DNA of 64,000 nt, taken from assembly GCA_902756345.1 (NCBI GenBank), contig CACVQR010000005.1, positions 1 to 64,000 on the forward strand. The letters run 5' to 3'. Under the pieces are notes generated by a model that ran no database searches, was not told the DNA's origin, and worked only from the letters and a program-made list of their open reading frames with translations. Below, piece by piece: positions 1-7,567 of this stretch. Both the position numbers and the translations under genes were made by a program. Within the stretch, counting starts at the first letter, position 1. Every line of letters begins with the position of its first letter. The DNA comes from Fibrobacter succinogenes. GTDB lineage: Bacteria > Fibrobacterota > Fibrobacteria > Fibrobacterales > Fibrobacteraceae.

Positions 1-1
1 T

Positions 2-301
2 TATATTGTTGCACATGCTGATAAAAACAAGAATGGTGTTTCTGATGTTCGGGCAACATTCTTTGGTGGCTTGAATTATAGTGGATACACCTTGATTGGT
101 TCGGGGTATCTTTGGAATTATGGGTTTACGAACTTGAACGAAACTACATATTGGCATTATCCAGAAGAGGCTATAAGAGGTGGTGACATCAATGTGAAAT
201 CGTTCTCTGGTCGGCAAAATAACACATCTACTGCTATAACATCTCAGGATGCAAAAAAGACACATGGTTTTTCTGTTCGTTGTGTAAAAATAAGCAAATG
301 A
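2..301 (+). CDS. FISUMP-domain protein, C-terminal part (start lies before the window)
   Basis: The reading frame is open from the first bases and ends in FSVRCVKISK before a TGA stop. The visible part (YIVAHADKN, a Gly-rich GGLNYSGYTLIGSGYLW stretch, then a VRC ending) aligns with the C-terminal ends of the two complete FISUMP lipoproteins downstream (508-1653 and 3192-4307). It is therefore the first of three paralogues in a row. FISUMP proteins are an expanded Fibrobacter surface family whose function is not established. The N-terminal lipobox and Ser-rich stalk, if present, are outside the window. Confidence 0.85.
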   Translation, partial: YIVAHADKNKNGVSDVRATFFGGLNYSGYTLIGSGYLWNYGFTNLNETTYWHYPEEAIRGGDINVKSFSGRQNNTSTAITSQDAKKTHGFSVRCVKISK

Positions 302-307
302 ACAGGT

Positions 308-383
308 AAGAGAACTCTTTAATCACAATATGTCAAAGGGCCTGAAGAATGTCTAAAAAGAATAATAAAAAAAGAATCGGCGA
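308..383 (+). repeat. Direct repeat, copy 1 (leader plus start of LEPR ORF)
   Basis: These 76 bases match 1665-1740 with a single visible difference (the second codon of the small ORF, TCT versus ACT). The repeat covers the non-coding leader and the first residues (KKNNKKRIG) of the LEPR small ORF. Sequence identity in non-coding DNA means recent duplication or selection on the leader. Confidence 0.9.
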
Positions 384-441
384 TTTTAATTATAAAATCG
401 AACAACTCGAACCTCGTCTGATGATGGATTTTGCGGTATAA
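349..441 (+). CDS. LEPR-motif mini-protein, copy 1 (30 aa)
   Basis: This 30-residue ORF begins MSKKNNKKRI and contains YKIEQLEPRLMM before stopping three residues later. LEPR-XLL motifs are known at the extreme N-terminus of large secreted or adhesin-like proteins, where LEPR is followed by two or three hydrophobic residues. Here the body of the protein is absent. Two relatives occur in the window, at 1706-2146 (146 aa) and 4331-4417 (28 aa), each just after a FISUMP gene. The ORF could be a remnant of a larger protein or a real short peptide. The conserved leader and the repeated arrangement favour something kept or mobile rather than chance. Confidence 0.55.
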   Translation: MSKKNNKKRIGDFNYKIEQLEPRLMMDFAV

Positions 442-442
442 A

Positions 443-468
443 TTCCACATTCCATATTTCACATTGCT
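443..468. repeat. CAC-rich intergenic word repeat, copy 1
   Basis: A short string of CACATT/CATATT/CACATTGC words follows the first LEPR ORF. Similar strings follow the second (about 2153-2180) and third (about 4418-4450) LEPR ORFs, and a reverse-oriented one lies before larC (6741-6766). Confidence 0.5.
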
Positions 469-507
469 TGGTTTGTGGGTGGTGAAAATTTTACAGGAGA
501 TAATGGT

Positions 508-1653
508 ATGAAGTGTGTCAAGGGTCTTGGTTTCTTGTGGGTGGCGGTGCTCGCGGCACTCGCCCTTTCCGCCTGCGACGACTCGTCGTCGGCTAGTTCC
601 GACGAAACTGGTACTTCCAGTTCATCGGTAGAAACTTCTGATTTGGATGAGTCGTCATCTTCTGTTGACAAGAAGTTGTCAGGAAATGAATCTACAGAAA
701 AAGACAAGTCTTCGAGTAGTGAGAATAAGTCTAGCAGTTCCACAAAAGAAACAAAAGTCTCTTCTGATTCCAAGAGTTCCAGTTCTGTGAAGTCCGATGA
801 CTCATCCAGCAGCAACAAGGACAACTCTAGTTCATCGGTGAGTTCGTCTTCGAGTGAAATGCAAAATAGCAGTTCTTCTGTGAAACAGTCTAGTTCAAGT
901 TCTGTCTTGCCTAAATCCAGTAGTTCCGTTTTTGAAGTTGACTCTTCCAGATTATGCACGCCTGGGTATGATTATTGTTATCGTCCTTTGGGAGCAGATA
1001 GTTTACAGGCGGGAGCGTATAAAAAATATAAGGATACTCGCAATGGACGAGAATATTTCTATTTGACAATAAATGGTAAAGATACAAGTGGAAAAAAGGC
1101 TTCTGTAACGGTATTTGCGGAAAATCTCAATGTTGGTATAATGGTTGATGGTGCAACCGATCAAAAAAATAATGATGAAATAGAACGTTACTGTTATAAC
1201 AATGATACGACGAACTGTGTGGAGTATGGTGGGCTTTACCAGTGGGCGGAGATGATGAACCTTCCGTTCGAATGCAATAGTAAGAGCTGTGCCGACTCCA
1301 TTAAGCCGAATCATCAGGGAATTTGCCCAAAGGACTGGCATCTTATGACATATAATGACTTTTATATTGTAGTTCACGCAGATGGAAATGATGCGGGTGT
1401 GAAAGGTGTTAGATCAATGGGTTTTGGCGGCCTTAACTATACAGGGTATAGTTTAATTGCCGCTGGATATAATTGGGCATATGAGTTTTCGGATCTTAAT
1501 GATTACACATATTGGTTTTATCCTGAAGAATCAAAGAATTATGCACAAGAGGGGGCTGTTGCCGGGTCACAGGGAAAATCGTCTACGGGCAATTCTCGTT
1601 CCGATCAATATAAGACATATGGCTTTTCCGTTCGTTGCGCAAAAAACAAATGA
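508..1653 (+). CDS. FISUMP-domain lipoprotein with Ser-rich stalk
   Basis: The ATG at 508 is preferred because it follows an AGGAGA-type ribosome site and opens a lipoprotein signal (MKCVKGLG, hydrophobic core, lipobox LSAC with Cys23). The mature protein starts CDDSSSASSDETG and continues through about 130 residues dominated by runs of Ser with Lys, Asp and Glu, a likely flexible stalk. The FISUMP domain follows (FAENLNVGIMVDG, LYQWAEMMNLPF, GICPKDWHLMTYNDF, then VRCAKNK at the end). It is probably anchored in the outer membrane and displayed outside. The function is unknown. It shares a 78-bp identical block with the paralogue at 3192-4307. Confidence 0.88.
   Translation: MKCVKGLGFLWVAVLAALALSACDDSSSASSDETGTSSSSVETSDLDESSSSVDKKLSGNESTEKDKSSSSENKSSSSTKETKVSSDSKSSSSVKSDDSSSSNKDNSSSSVSSSSSEMQNSSSSVKQSSSSSVLPKSSSSVFEVDSSRLCTPGYDYCYRPLGADSLQAGAYKKYKDTRNGREYFYLTINGKDTSGKKASVTVFAENLNVGIMVDGATDQKNNDEIERYCYNNDTTNCVEYGGLYQWAEMMNLPFECNSKSCADSIKPNHQGICPKDWHLMTYNDFYIVVHADGNDAGVKGVRSMGFGGLNYTGYSLIAAGYNWAYEFSDLNDYTYWFYPEESKNYAQEGAVAGSQGKSSTGNSRSDQYKTYGFSVRCAKNK
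1252..1329 (+). repeat. 78-bp block identical to 3897-3974
   Basis: The stretch coding for MMNLPFECNSKSC through HQGICP is base-for-base identical in the FISUMP genes at 508-1653 and 3192-4307, while flanking codons differ. This is the pattern expected of recent gene conversion or recombination between paralogues. Confidence 0.85.
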
Positions 1654-1664
1654 AAAATAAAAGA

Positions 1665-1740
1665 AAGAGAACTCTTTAATCACAATATGTCAAAGGGCCT
1701 GAAGAATGACTAAAAAGAATAATAAAAAAAGAATCGGCGA
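1665..1740 (+). repeat. Direct repeat, copy 2 (leader plus start of LEPR ORF)
   Basis: This is the second copy of the 76-bp element described at 308-383, 1357 bases downstream. It again spans the leader and the first residues of an LEPR ORF. Confidence 0.9.
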
Positions 1741-2146
1741 GTTGAACTACAAAATCGAATCTTTAGAACCTCGCATGATGATGAATGCGGATGTTGTCTT
1801 GGAGGACTTTGAGGACAATATATCCAATGTTTCAACTACAGTTGAAAGTGCCCTGAATGAAGTTGATGATTTGCAGTTGTCTGGGCTTGGCTTGAACGAG
1901 TCTCTTGATTCTGCCTCAGCATATTTTTCTGCTGTAGGCACTAGTATTCAATCTTTAATATCTACAGCATTCGAAAACTATAGAGATGCTCTGCCCGATG
2001 GGACAACATCTGTCCCCTTGGCTGCACTTGTTTCTGGATTGAACACGAATCTCCCAGATCAGTTACCGTCAAATATTGGAAATCCCGTTTTTAGTGCCCC
2101 AAATAATGATACACTCAAGCTAGATTTTGATGTTCTTGCCGCCTAG
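1706..2146 (+). CDS. LEPR-motif protein, long copy (146 aa)
   Basis: The N-terminus (TKKNNKKRIGELNYKIESLEPRMMMNAD) matches the short LEPR ORFs on either side, but here it continues into an acidic, Ser/Leu-rich body of about 115 residues ending in LDFDVLAA. The arrangement follows the LEPR-XLL pattern: a basic N-terminus, the LEPR motif at residues 20-23, hydrophobic MMM, then Asn-Ala-Asp like the usual SAD. The body has no recognised domain and looks amphipathic. It could be a complete small secreted protein or the head of a truncated adhesin. It follows the FISUMP lipoprotein by 52 bases and may be co-transcribed with it. Confidence 0.7.
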   Translation: MTKKNNKKRIGELNYKIESLEPRMMMNADVVLEDFEDNISNVSTTVESALNEVDDLQLSGLGLNESLDSASAYFSAVGTSIQSLISTAFENYRDALPDGTTSVPLAALVSGLNTNLPDQLPSNIGNPVFSAPNNDTLKLDFDVLAA

Positions 2147-2223
2147 CGGGATAATTCCGCACCCCACACTACACATTGCTTCTGCCTGTTGATTCTGGGT
2201 AAAAAAAATTATATATTGACGGT

Positions 2224-2601
2224 ATGGCGCAGCCTTTGTCGAAAATCAGCATCCTTGAACCCCTTTGCTGGGATTCAAGCGTGAGTGCCGAGACGCTCCT
2301 TCCCCTGGTGGACGGGACGGTGTCTTCGGTTGGGGGCATATCCCGTGAAGCCCTGTTCCTGCGTTCGCTGGAGCGGGTGCCGTGGCACAACCTGGTAGTG
2401 CTGTGGGGCGGGGCGGAAAACTGTGCAAAACTTTATACGGAAAAGGTCCGAAGGGGGCTTCGCAATGGCGACTTCAGACAAAAATACGATTTCGCTTTCG
2501 GAATTCTACGAGGAGAACCTGTACAGGCTCCAAGATGGGGTTCTGAATATTGTGAAAAACTGCGGCACACCTTTGTATCTGACCGGTGGAACCGCGCTTA
2601 G
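2224..2601 (+). CDS. Small protein upstream of the nucleotidyltransferase, possibly DUF6922-like
   Basis: A 125-residue ORF with a tryptophan motif early (PLCWDSS) and a pattern RSLERVPWHNLVVLWGG followed by a basic helix and FAFGILRGEPV. The WD start and the ERV..W..L....G helix layout resemble DUF6922-type antitoxin-like partners that commonly precede AbiEii nucleotidyltransferases. This resemblance is from memory and tentative. The last 45 codons overlap the following gene in another frame, so only the first 95 or so residues may matter. A TATATT box lies 6 bases before the ATG, with no clear ribosome site. Confidence 0.5.
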   Translation: MAQPLSKISILEPLCWDSSVSAETLLPLVDGTVSSVGGISREALFLRSLERVPWHNLVVLWGGAENCAKLYTEKVRRGLRNGDFRQKYDFAFGILRGEPVQAPRWGSEYCEKLRHTFVSDRWNRA

Positions 2602-3205
2602 CAGGGCGTATTACCGCCACCGCTATTCAGACGACCTGGATTTCTTTGTCAACAACGACAATTCCTTCAATCAGTATGTCGACGCCGTTCTAGATGGTCT
2701 TCGAAAGGCCGGTTATGACTGGAGTGTCGAAACGGGATTTGTCAAGTCTCCCGATTTCAGGACCCTTGTCTTAAGACATCCCGATTTCCAGATGGGGCTG
2801 AAACTCGATTTCGTAAACGATGTCGCCGCACACTATGGCGAGATAACCGAAACGGACCTGTTCTACAGGACGGATTCTGTCAGGAACATTCTTTCGAATA
2901 AGGTGACCGCGATTTTCAGGATGTCGGCAAAGGACATTGTGGATATCCATCGGATATGCCTGAACGAAAAATTCGAATGGCGGGAAGTCTTTGAAGAAGT
3001 CAGGGAAAAGGAACTGGGCGTAGAACCATTAGATGTTTCCCAGGTCATGCAGGGAATAACGCAGGCTGCGTTTGAGAGTATCAAGTGGAAATGCGGATTG
3101 ACCTTTGCCGAGTTCAAGCGGGACATCGATATGATTGCCGCCGACATGCTTTGCCTGAAGGACAACGGCTTGAACGACAGGAGAATGGGTAATGAAAATG
3201 TTTAA
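2465..3205 (+). CDS. AbiEii/AbiGii-family nucleotidyltransferase
   Basis: The sequence has the family signature YLTGGTALSRAYYRHRYSDDLDFF (GG-T/S-A then SDDLD with metal-binding Asp residues) at about residues 38-61, and a third acidic position in LKLDFVND. The proteins of this family transfer nucleotides and act as toxins in abortive-infection (type IV toxin-antitoxin) systems. A start at 2465 (MATSDKNT) follows a GAAGGGGG stretch and removes 14 unlikely residues. The upstream ORF overlaps it by 137 bases, and its own end overlaps the next FISUMP start by 14 bases. Whether it is a defence toxin or a neighbour-linked enzyme is open. Confidence 0.82.
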   Translation: MATSDKNTISLSEFYEENLYRLQDGVLNIVKNCGTPLYLTGGTALSRAYYRHRYSDDLDFFVNNDNSFNQYVDAVLDGLRKAGYDWSVETGFVKSPDFRTLVLRHPDFQMGLKLDFVNDVAAHYGEITETDLFYRTDSVRNILSNKVTAIFRMSAKDIVDIHRICLNEKFEWREVFEEVREKELGVEPLDVSQVMQGITQAAFESIKWKCGLTFAEFKRDIDMIAADMLCLKDNGLNDRRMGNENV

Positions 3206-4307
3206 GAATCTCGGCTTGGTGAGTGCGGTTGTGCTTGCAATGCTTGCGTTCTCGGCTTGTGACGATTCGTCGTCGGCTAGTTCCGACGAAACCGGTGTTT
3301 CCAGTTCGTCTGTAGAGCCGCCTGATTCGAGTGTCACCCTGAGCGGAGCGTCAGCGGAGTCGAATGGGTCTAGTGACGAAAATATGGAAAAAGACAAGTC
3401 TTCCAGTAGTGTCAAGGGATCTGAACCTGTCGAAGTATCAAGTAGTTCCGCGAAAGAAACAAAGGACTCGTCCGATTCCAAGAGCTCCAGTTCCATAAAG
3501 TCGGGAGATTCTTCTAGCAGCAAGAAGGATGTGTCAAGTTCGTCTTCGAGTGAAAAGCAAAGTAGTAGTTCCGTAAAGTCGTCTAGTTCTTCTGTGAAGC
3601 GTTCTTCGTCATCAGTCGCTTCGAGTAGTAGCTTCGTAAAACAGGACTATACTAGTCCAAATCTTTCGTATGGTGTATTTGAATATGAACAACGCAAATA
3701 CAAGTATTTGACTGTGACAGGAAAAGATACTAATAATAAAGCGGCAACAATCAATGTTATGGCAGAGAACTTGAATGTTGGCATAATGGTTGATGGTTCT
3801 GAGAATCAATCTGATAACTCTAAAGTTGAACGCTACTGCTATAACAATGATACCACAAAATGCCTAAATTATGGTGGACTTTACCAATGGGCTGAAATGA
3901 TGAACCTTCCGTTCGAATGCAATAGTAAGAGCTGTGCCGACTCCATTAAGCCGAATCATCAGGGAATTTGCCCAGATGGTTGGCGTTTGCTTACATACAA
4001 TGATTTTTATATTGTAGTTCACGCAGATGGAAATGATGCGGGCGTGAAAGGTGTAAGGTCGACCCCTTTTGGGGGGCTTAACTATACAGGGTATAGCTTG
4101 ATCGGTGCGGGAATGAGGCTCGATGATGATGGGGTATCATCTTTTATTGATATAAATGAAGCTGCATATTGGTTTTTCCCTACAGAAAAAGAAAATAAGA
4201 CAACATGGGCAGGTGTGGCTGCCACTATCAAATCAATTCAAAATTTTGATAATGGTTATGGACCGAAGATTGATGGATATCCAGTCCGTTGTGTAAAGAT
4301 TGACTAA
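3192..4307 (+). CDS. FISUMP-domain lipoprotein with Ser-rich stalk
   Basis: The signal MKMFKNLGLVS with lipobox FSAC (Cys23) leads into CDDSSSASSDETG, almost the same mature start as the paralogue at 508-1653. A Ser-rich stalk of about 120 residues and a FISUMP domain (MAENLNVGIMVDG, GICPDGWRLLTYNDF, PVRCVKID) follow. The gene starts inside the last codons of the nucleotidyltransferase (14-base overlap) with GGAG upstream, so translation may be coupled. It carries the 78-bp block shared with the paralogue. The likely location is the cell surface and the role is unknown. Confidence 0.88.
   Translation: MKMFKNLGLVSAVVLAMLAFSACDDSSSASSDETGVSSSSVEPPDSSVTLSGASAESNGSSDENMEKDKSSSSVKGSEPVEVSSSSAKETKDSSDSKSSSSIKSGDSSSSKKDVSSSSSSEKQSSSSVKSSSSSVKRSSSSVASSSSFVKQDYTSPNLSYGVFEYEQRKYKYLTVTGKDTNNKAATINVMAENLNVGIMVDGSENQSDNSKVERYCYNNDTTKCLNYGGLYQWAEMMNLPFECNSKSCADSIKPNHQGICPDGWRLLTYNDFYIVVHADGNDAGVKGVRSTPFGGLNYTGYSLIGAGMRLDDDGVSSFIDINEAAYWFFPTEKENKTTWAGVAATIKSIQNFDNGYGPKIDGYPVRCVKID
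3897..3974 (+). repeat. 78-bp block identical to 1252-1329
   Basis: This is the partner copy of the identical FISUMP-coding block, a likely product of gene conversion. Confidence 0.85.
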
Positions 4308-4330
4308 CGAATTCATAATAAGGGTGATAT

Positions 4331-4417
4331 ATGGCCAAGAAAAAATACGATCGCGGAATGAACAATTTCAAAATTGAACAGCTCGAACCCCGCCTACTCA
4401 TGGCAGCCGTCGAATAA
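4331..4417 (+). CDS. LEPR-motif mini-protein, copy 3 (28 aa)
   Basis: The ORF reads MAKKKYDRGMNNFKIEQLEP followed by RLLMAAVE and a stop. It keeps the basic start, FKIEQLEPR and the hydrophobic LLMAA that define the motif, although its leader differs from the other two copies. It lies 23 bases after a FISUMP lipoprotein gene, the same position as copies 1 and 2. A CACACTACACATT-type repeat follows the stop, again as in the other copies. Confidence 0.55.
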   Translation: MAKKKYDRGMNNFKIEQLEPRLLMAAVE

Positions 4418-4595
4418 TCATCCCACATCCCACACTACACATTACACACCCGCTTCTGCGTTAGGGGGCGTCGCACCGCCACGCGGTGGCGAGACGCGCA
4501 AGCGGCTCGATGAGCCGACCCCGGATCAGGTCCGGGGTGACGAGAGGCGAGCAGCACCCGCCCCGGCCCCTGGCCGGGGAACGTCCAATAGTGGG
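4418..4595. repeat. GC-rich intergenic repeat with several hairpins
   Basis: After the CAC-word string come three short palindromes: CACCGCCACGCGGTGGCG (about 4477), CCCCGGATCAGGTCCGGGG (about 4519), and CCCCGGCCCCTGGCCGGGG (about 4561). No coding signal is visible. The region separates the plus-strand FISUMP cluster from the end of larE and may serve as a transcription end for both strands. It resembles dispersed intergenic repeats rather than a gene. Confidence 0.55.
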
Positions 4596-5411
4596 CTAAA
4601 CTTGCTTTGTGGCTAAAGTCTCGTTCAGGCTGCCGCTGCGGAAGCCCTGCAGGTCTAGCGAGATGTAGGTAAATCCGATTTTCTTGAAGGCTGCGAGAAT
4701 CTGGTCGCGCTTTTCTAGAACCTTGTCGAAATCTTCCGGCAACACCTCGATGCGTGCGAGGTTGCCGTGCAGGCGCACGCGGAACTGCTTGAAGCCCAGT
4801 TCAAAAAGCAGTTGCTCCGCATTGGAGACCATGGAAAGTTTTTCTCGGGAAATGGGTTCTCCGTAAGGGATGCGGCTTGCGAGGCAGGCGAAGGAAGGTT
4901 TGTCCCACGTGGGTAAATCCAGTTGGTGTGAAAGTTCGCGGATGTCTGCTTTTGTGAGTCCGCATTCTAGGAGGGGGCTCCTGATGCCTAGTTCCTGGAG
5001 AGCGCGCATTCCCGGGCGGTAGTCGTGAATATCGTTGGCATTGCTGCCTTCGCAGACGGTTGAAAATCCTGCGGCCTTTGCGCGTTCTGTAATTTTCGAA
5101 AACAGGTTGCGTTTGCAAAAGTAGCAACGTTCCCTGGAGTTTTCGGCAAAGCCTTCTACCTGCATTTCGTCAACTTCTATCAGCTGCTGCGGGATTCCGT
5201 GCAACTTGCAGAACTCTCGGGAAAATGCGATTTCGCGCTCGGGGACCATTCCCGCCTTGACTGTGTAGGCGACCATGTTGTCGCCCAGCGTGTCGTGGGC
5301 GACTTTTGCTAGGAACGTAGAATCTACGCCGGCAGAAAATGCGATGGCGATGCGGTCCATTTCGCGCAGGAGGGCTTTCAGTTTTTCAAACTTTTGACTC
5401 AAACTTTCCAT
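4596..5411 (-). CDS. larE: LarE, sulfur transferase for the nickel-pincer cofactor
   Basis: A 271-aa PP-loop ATPase with AFSAGVDSTF (residues 24-33), the adenylating site that activates the carboxylates of the pyridinium nucleotide before sulfur insertion. The ACLASR motif holds Cys176, the same number as the sacrificial cysteine of Lactobacillus plantarum LarE. An additional RCYFCK pair (Cys96, Cys99) is present. LarE proteins with three such cysteines are reported to bind an iron-sulfur cluster and act catalytically, so this copy is probably of that type (inference). It ends the larB-larC-larE series. No larA is present in the window. Confidence 0.93.
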   Translation of the reverse strand: MESLSQKFEKLKALLREMDRIAIAFSAGVDSTFLAKVAHDTLGDNMVAYTVKAGMVPEREIAFSREFCKLHGIPQQLIEVDEMQVEGFAENSRERCYFCKRNLFSKITERAKAAGFSTVCEGSNANDIHDYRPGMRALQELGIRSPLLECGLTKADIRELSHQLDLPTWDKPSFACLASRIPYGEPISREKLSMVSNAEQLLFELGFKQFRVRLHGNLARIEVLPEDFDKVLEKRDQILAAFKKIGFTYISLDLQGFRSGSLNETLATKQV

Positions 5412-5450
5412 ATAAAGTAAAATTCAAAATTGCGGCTTGACAATCCACTT

Positions 5451-6740
5451 TTAGTGCAGTTTCTTCTCGACCGCTTTCTGGATTTCGCGGATGGGAACGG
5501 CCGCCTTGTCGGCGCATGCTTTCAGGTCGTCAAATTCGGGCTTGATTTTTTCGATGTCGCCCAAAACGGATTTCTTGACGCGAACCTTGCCAAATTCCGT
5601 TTCGACTTCGAAGGTGCTGCGGGCCATGCAGGTGCGTTCTACGGGGAAACGGCGCACGCCGACGGTCGATGTATGCAAGAAAATGGCTTTCTCTACGGCA
5701 GCCAGGTGCTCGCTGTCGGCGAGGGCGCACAGGAGAGTGCCCATGCGGTTTTTCTTCATGTAGCAGGGGGTAAAATGAACATCGCGGGCACCCGCCTCGA
5801 AGAGTTTGTCCATGGCGTAGCCCAGTTCTTCAGGAGTGGAATCGTCGATGTTCGCTTCAATTTGGAAAACGTTGCAATCTGCGGGGGTGCAGCCTGTGGT
5901 AGTGGATGTTGCGTCGCCGCATTTGTCGTTTGCGCAGTCCTCGATGATTTGTGCCCGCAAGAAGTTCGCACGCCCGAAATCACGCTTGCCGAGACCTATG
6001 CCCGATTTTAAAATTTTGTAGCTTGCGGGGAGGCTTTCGCTTGTCCGCAGAGCTGCCACGATGCCCGCTCCCGTTGGGGTGACCATTTCGCCTTTCGTTT
6101 CGGTGATGTGAAGCGCGATGCCCGCAGCTTCTGCAATGTGCGCTACCGCCGGAACGGGAATCGGCAACTGGCCATGTTGCGTTTCCACAAAGCCAGAGCC
6201 TTCGTTGAGCCCTGTAACGATGCAATTTTCTATGCCAAGGTCATCGGTAAGGACGGCTACCGCCAAGATATCGACGATAGAATCGACGGCACCCACTTCG
6301 TGGAAATGGACTTCTTCTACGGGCACGCCGTGAGCCTTTGCCTCGGCTTCGGCGATGATACGGAAAATCTTCTTTGCGGTTTCAAGGGCGCGGGGCGTGA
6401 TAGCCCCTGCATTTGCGGCGCGGTCCAGAATCTCGTAAACTTCGGACAAGTGCCGATGTTCGTGATGATGGTGCCCGTGCTCATGGTGATGATGGTGCTC
6501 TACATACCCTTCTTCGTGAGAATGCACGTGGTCTGCGTCGTGGTCATGGACATGCACCGCAAAAGAAAGCCCCGCGATGCTGTAGCTGCTCGCGCGCTCC
6601 ACATGGACGTGGACGCCTTCTAGATTGAGCCCCGCAATCGCCGCATCCAGTTTTTCGCGTGATGCGCCAAGTCCAAGAAGTGCGGCAACCGTCATGTCGC
6701 CGCTGATACCGCAAGAGCCGTCGAGAAAGAGATATTTCAT
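5451..6740 (-). CDS. larC: LarC, nickel insertase for the pincer cofactor
   Basis: The 429-aa protein starts MKYLFLDGSCGISGDM, the LarC hallmark, and has a metal-storing His-rich stretch (residues 63-97, including HHHHHEHGHHHH). It inserts nickel into the bis-thiocarboxylated pyridinium nucleotide, a CTP-dependent step in characterised LarC. In L. plantarum, LarC is made from two ORFs by frameshifting. Here one continuous frame covers both halves, so no frameshift is needed. The gene lies 39 bases upstream of larE and 44 bases downstream of larB. A purine-rich GTGTGAAGTGTGAAATG repeat lies just before its start. Confidence 0.95.
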   Translation of the reverse strand: MKYLFLDGSCGISGDMTVAALLGLGASREKLDAAIAGLNLEGVHVHVERASSYSIAGLSFAVHVHDHDADHVHSHEEGYVEHHHHHEHGHHHHEHRHLSEVYEILDRAANAGAITPRALETAKKIFRIIAEAEAKAHGVPVEEVHFHEVGAVDSIVDILAVAVLTDDLGIENCIVTGLNEGSGFVETQHGQLPIPVPAVAHIAEAAGIALHITETKGEMVTPTGAGIVAALRTSESLPASYKILKSGIGLGKRDFGRANFLRAQIIEDCANDKCGDATSTTTGCTPADCNVFQIEANIDDSTPEELGYAMDKLFEAGARDVHFTPCYMKKNRMGTLLCALADSEHLAAVEKAIFLHTSTVGVRRFPVERTCMARSTFEVETEFGKVRVKKSVLGDIEKIKPEFDDLKACADKAAVPIREIQKAVEKKLH

Positions 6741-6766
6741 AAAAGTGTGAAGTGTGAAATGTGAAG
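6741..6766. repeat. Short GTGTGAAGTGTGAAATGTG word repeat
   Basis: This short tandem-like string between larC and larB is the reverse-strand counterpart of the CACATT-type words found after the LEPR ORFs. Confidence 0.45.
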
Positions 6767-6784
6767 TTATTCGTCTTGATTTAG

Positions 6785-7513
6785 TCAGTTTATTTGTAGC
6801 ATGCGGAATGCGGCGATGGCCGCCCCGAAACCGTTATCGATATTTACCACCGTCACGCCCTCGGCGCAGGTGTTGAGCATGGTGAGCAGTGCGCTGATCC
6901 CGCCGAAGGATGCCCCATACCCGACCGACGTGGGCACGGCAATCACGGGCGCTTTCACGAGTCCGGCAATCACACCGGGGAGCGCGCCTTCCATTCCGGC
7001 AACGGCGATAACCACCGAGGCCTTGCGGATTTCCTCCACCTTCGAAAGCAGGCGGTGCAGCCCCGCAATCCCTACGTCGTATTGGCGCACAACTTTCACG
7101 CCGTTAAATTCCAGCGTTTTGGCGGCTTCTTCGGCAATAGGCAGGTCCGCCGTTCCTGCGCAACAAACAGCCACCGACCTGAGTTTTGCAACCGTTTGCG
7201 ATGCCTTGCCGCCGGAACGCCCACGTTTCTGTTTGGCAGGTATTTCATCTGCCAGTGAAATCGTCCGAGAAAGTTCGTCGTAGCAGATTTTCTCGCCTGC
7301 ATTTGCGATGAATTCCGCCTGTTCCTTGCTGCAGCGGGTCCCGAGCACGCGGATGCCTTTCTCGCGGAACTTTCTAAGAATTTTCAGGAGCTGTTCCGAC
7401 GTCTTGCCAGCGCAATAAACGGCCTCGCAAGTGCCTGTGCGCGATTCGCGGCTCACGTCCAGCTTGGCAAAACCGAGGTCTTTAAAGGAATCTTTTGAGA
7501 CAAACTTTTTCAT
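6785..7513 (-). CDS. larB: LarB, pyridinium-3,5-biscarboxylic acid mononucleotide synthase
   Basis: The 242-aa protein has an N-terminal region typical of LarB and a C-terminal AIR-carboxylase (PurE)-like domain (VAVCCAGTADLPIAEEA, AGMEGALPGVIAGL, TSVGYGASFGG). It carboxylates and hydrolyses nicotinic acid adenine dinucleotide, the first step of nickel-pincer nucleotide synthesis. A TATATT box lies six bases before the ATG with no clear ribosome site, so the message may be leaderless. A MerR-type dyad sits in the promoter spacer (7531-7544), so larB probably has its own regulated promoter although tatC ends only 54 bases away. Confidence 0.95.
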   Translation of the reverse strand: MKKFVSKDSFKDLGFAKLDVSRESRTGTCEAVYCAGKTSEQLLKILRKFREKGIRVLGTRCSKEQAEFIANAGEKICYDELSRTISLADEIPAKQKRGRSGGKASQTVAKLRSVAVCCAGTADLPIAEEAAKTLEFNGVKVVRQYDVGIAGLHRLLSKVEEIRKASVVIAVAGMEGALPGVIAGLVKAPVIAVPTSVGYGASFGGISALLTMLNTCAEGVTVVNIDNGFGAAIAAFRMLQIN

Positions 7514-7519
7514 ACTTCT

Positions 7520-7550
7520 AATATATCACTTAGAGTCGGCTCTAAGGCAA
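7520..7550 (-). promoter_or_regulatory. larB promoter with MerR-type dyad in a 19-bp spacer
   Basis: On the minus strand, TTGCCT (7550-7545) and TATATT (7525-7520) are separated by 19 bases. Bases 7531-7544 form the dyad TAGAGNCGNCTCTA-like element, TAGAGTCGGCTCTA on the plus strand. A long 19-bp spacer with a dyad is the classic MerR-activated promoter. The dyad abuts the -35 box exactly as in the promoter at 10265-10295. Confidence 0.8.
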
Positions 7551-7567
7551 ATAAATTTTTCTAAAAA

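Noticed and set aside
459-959. Minus-strand frame rich in Leu, Glu and Asp opposite a FISUMP stalk
   Set aside because: It is simply the complement of repeated Ser codons.
540-960. Ser-rich repeats as a CRISPR-like or tandem DNA array
   Set aside because: The repeats are irregular Ser codons within a coding frame, without constant units or spacers.
5451-6740. Programmed frameshift in larC, as known in Lactobacillus
   Set aside because: One frame runs through both halves of the protein, so no frameshift is required.
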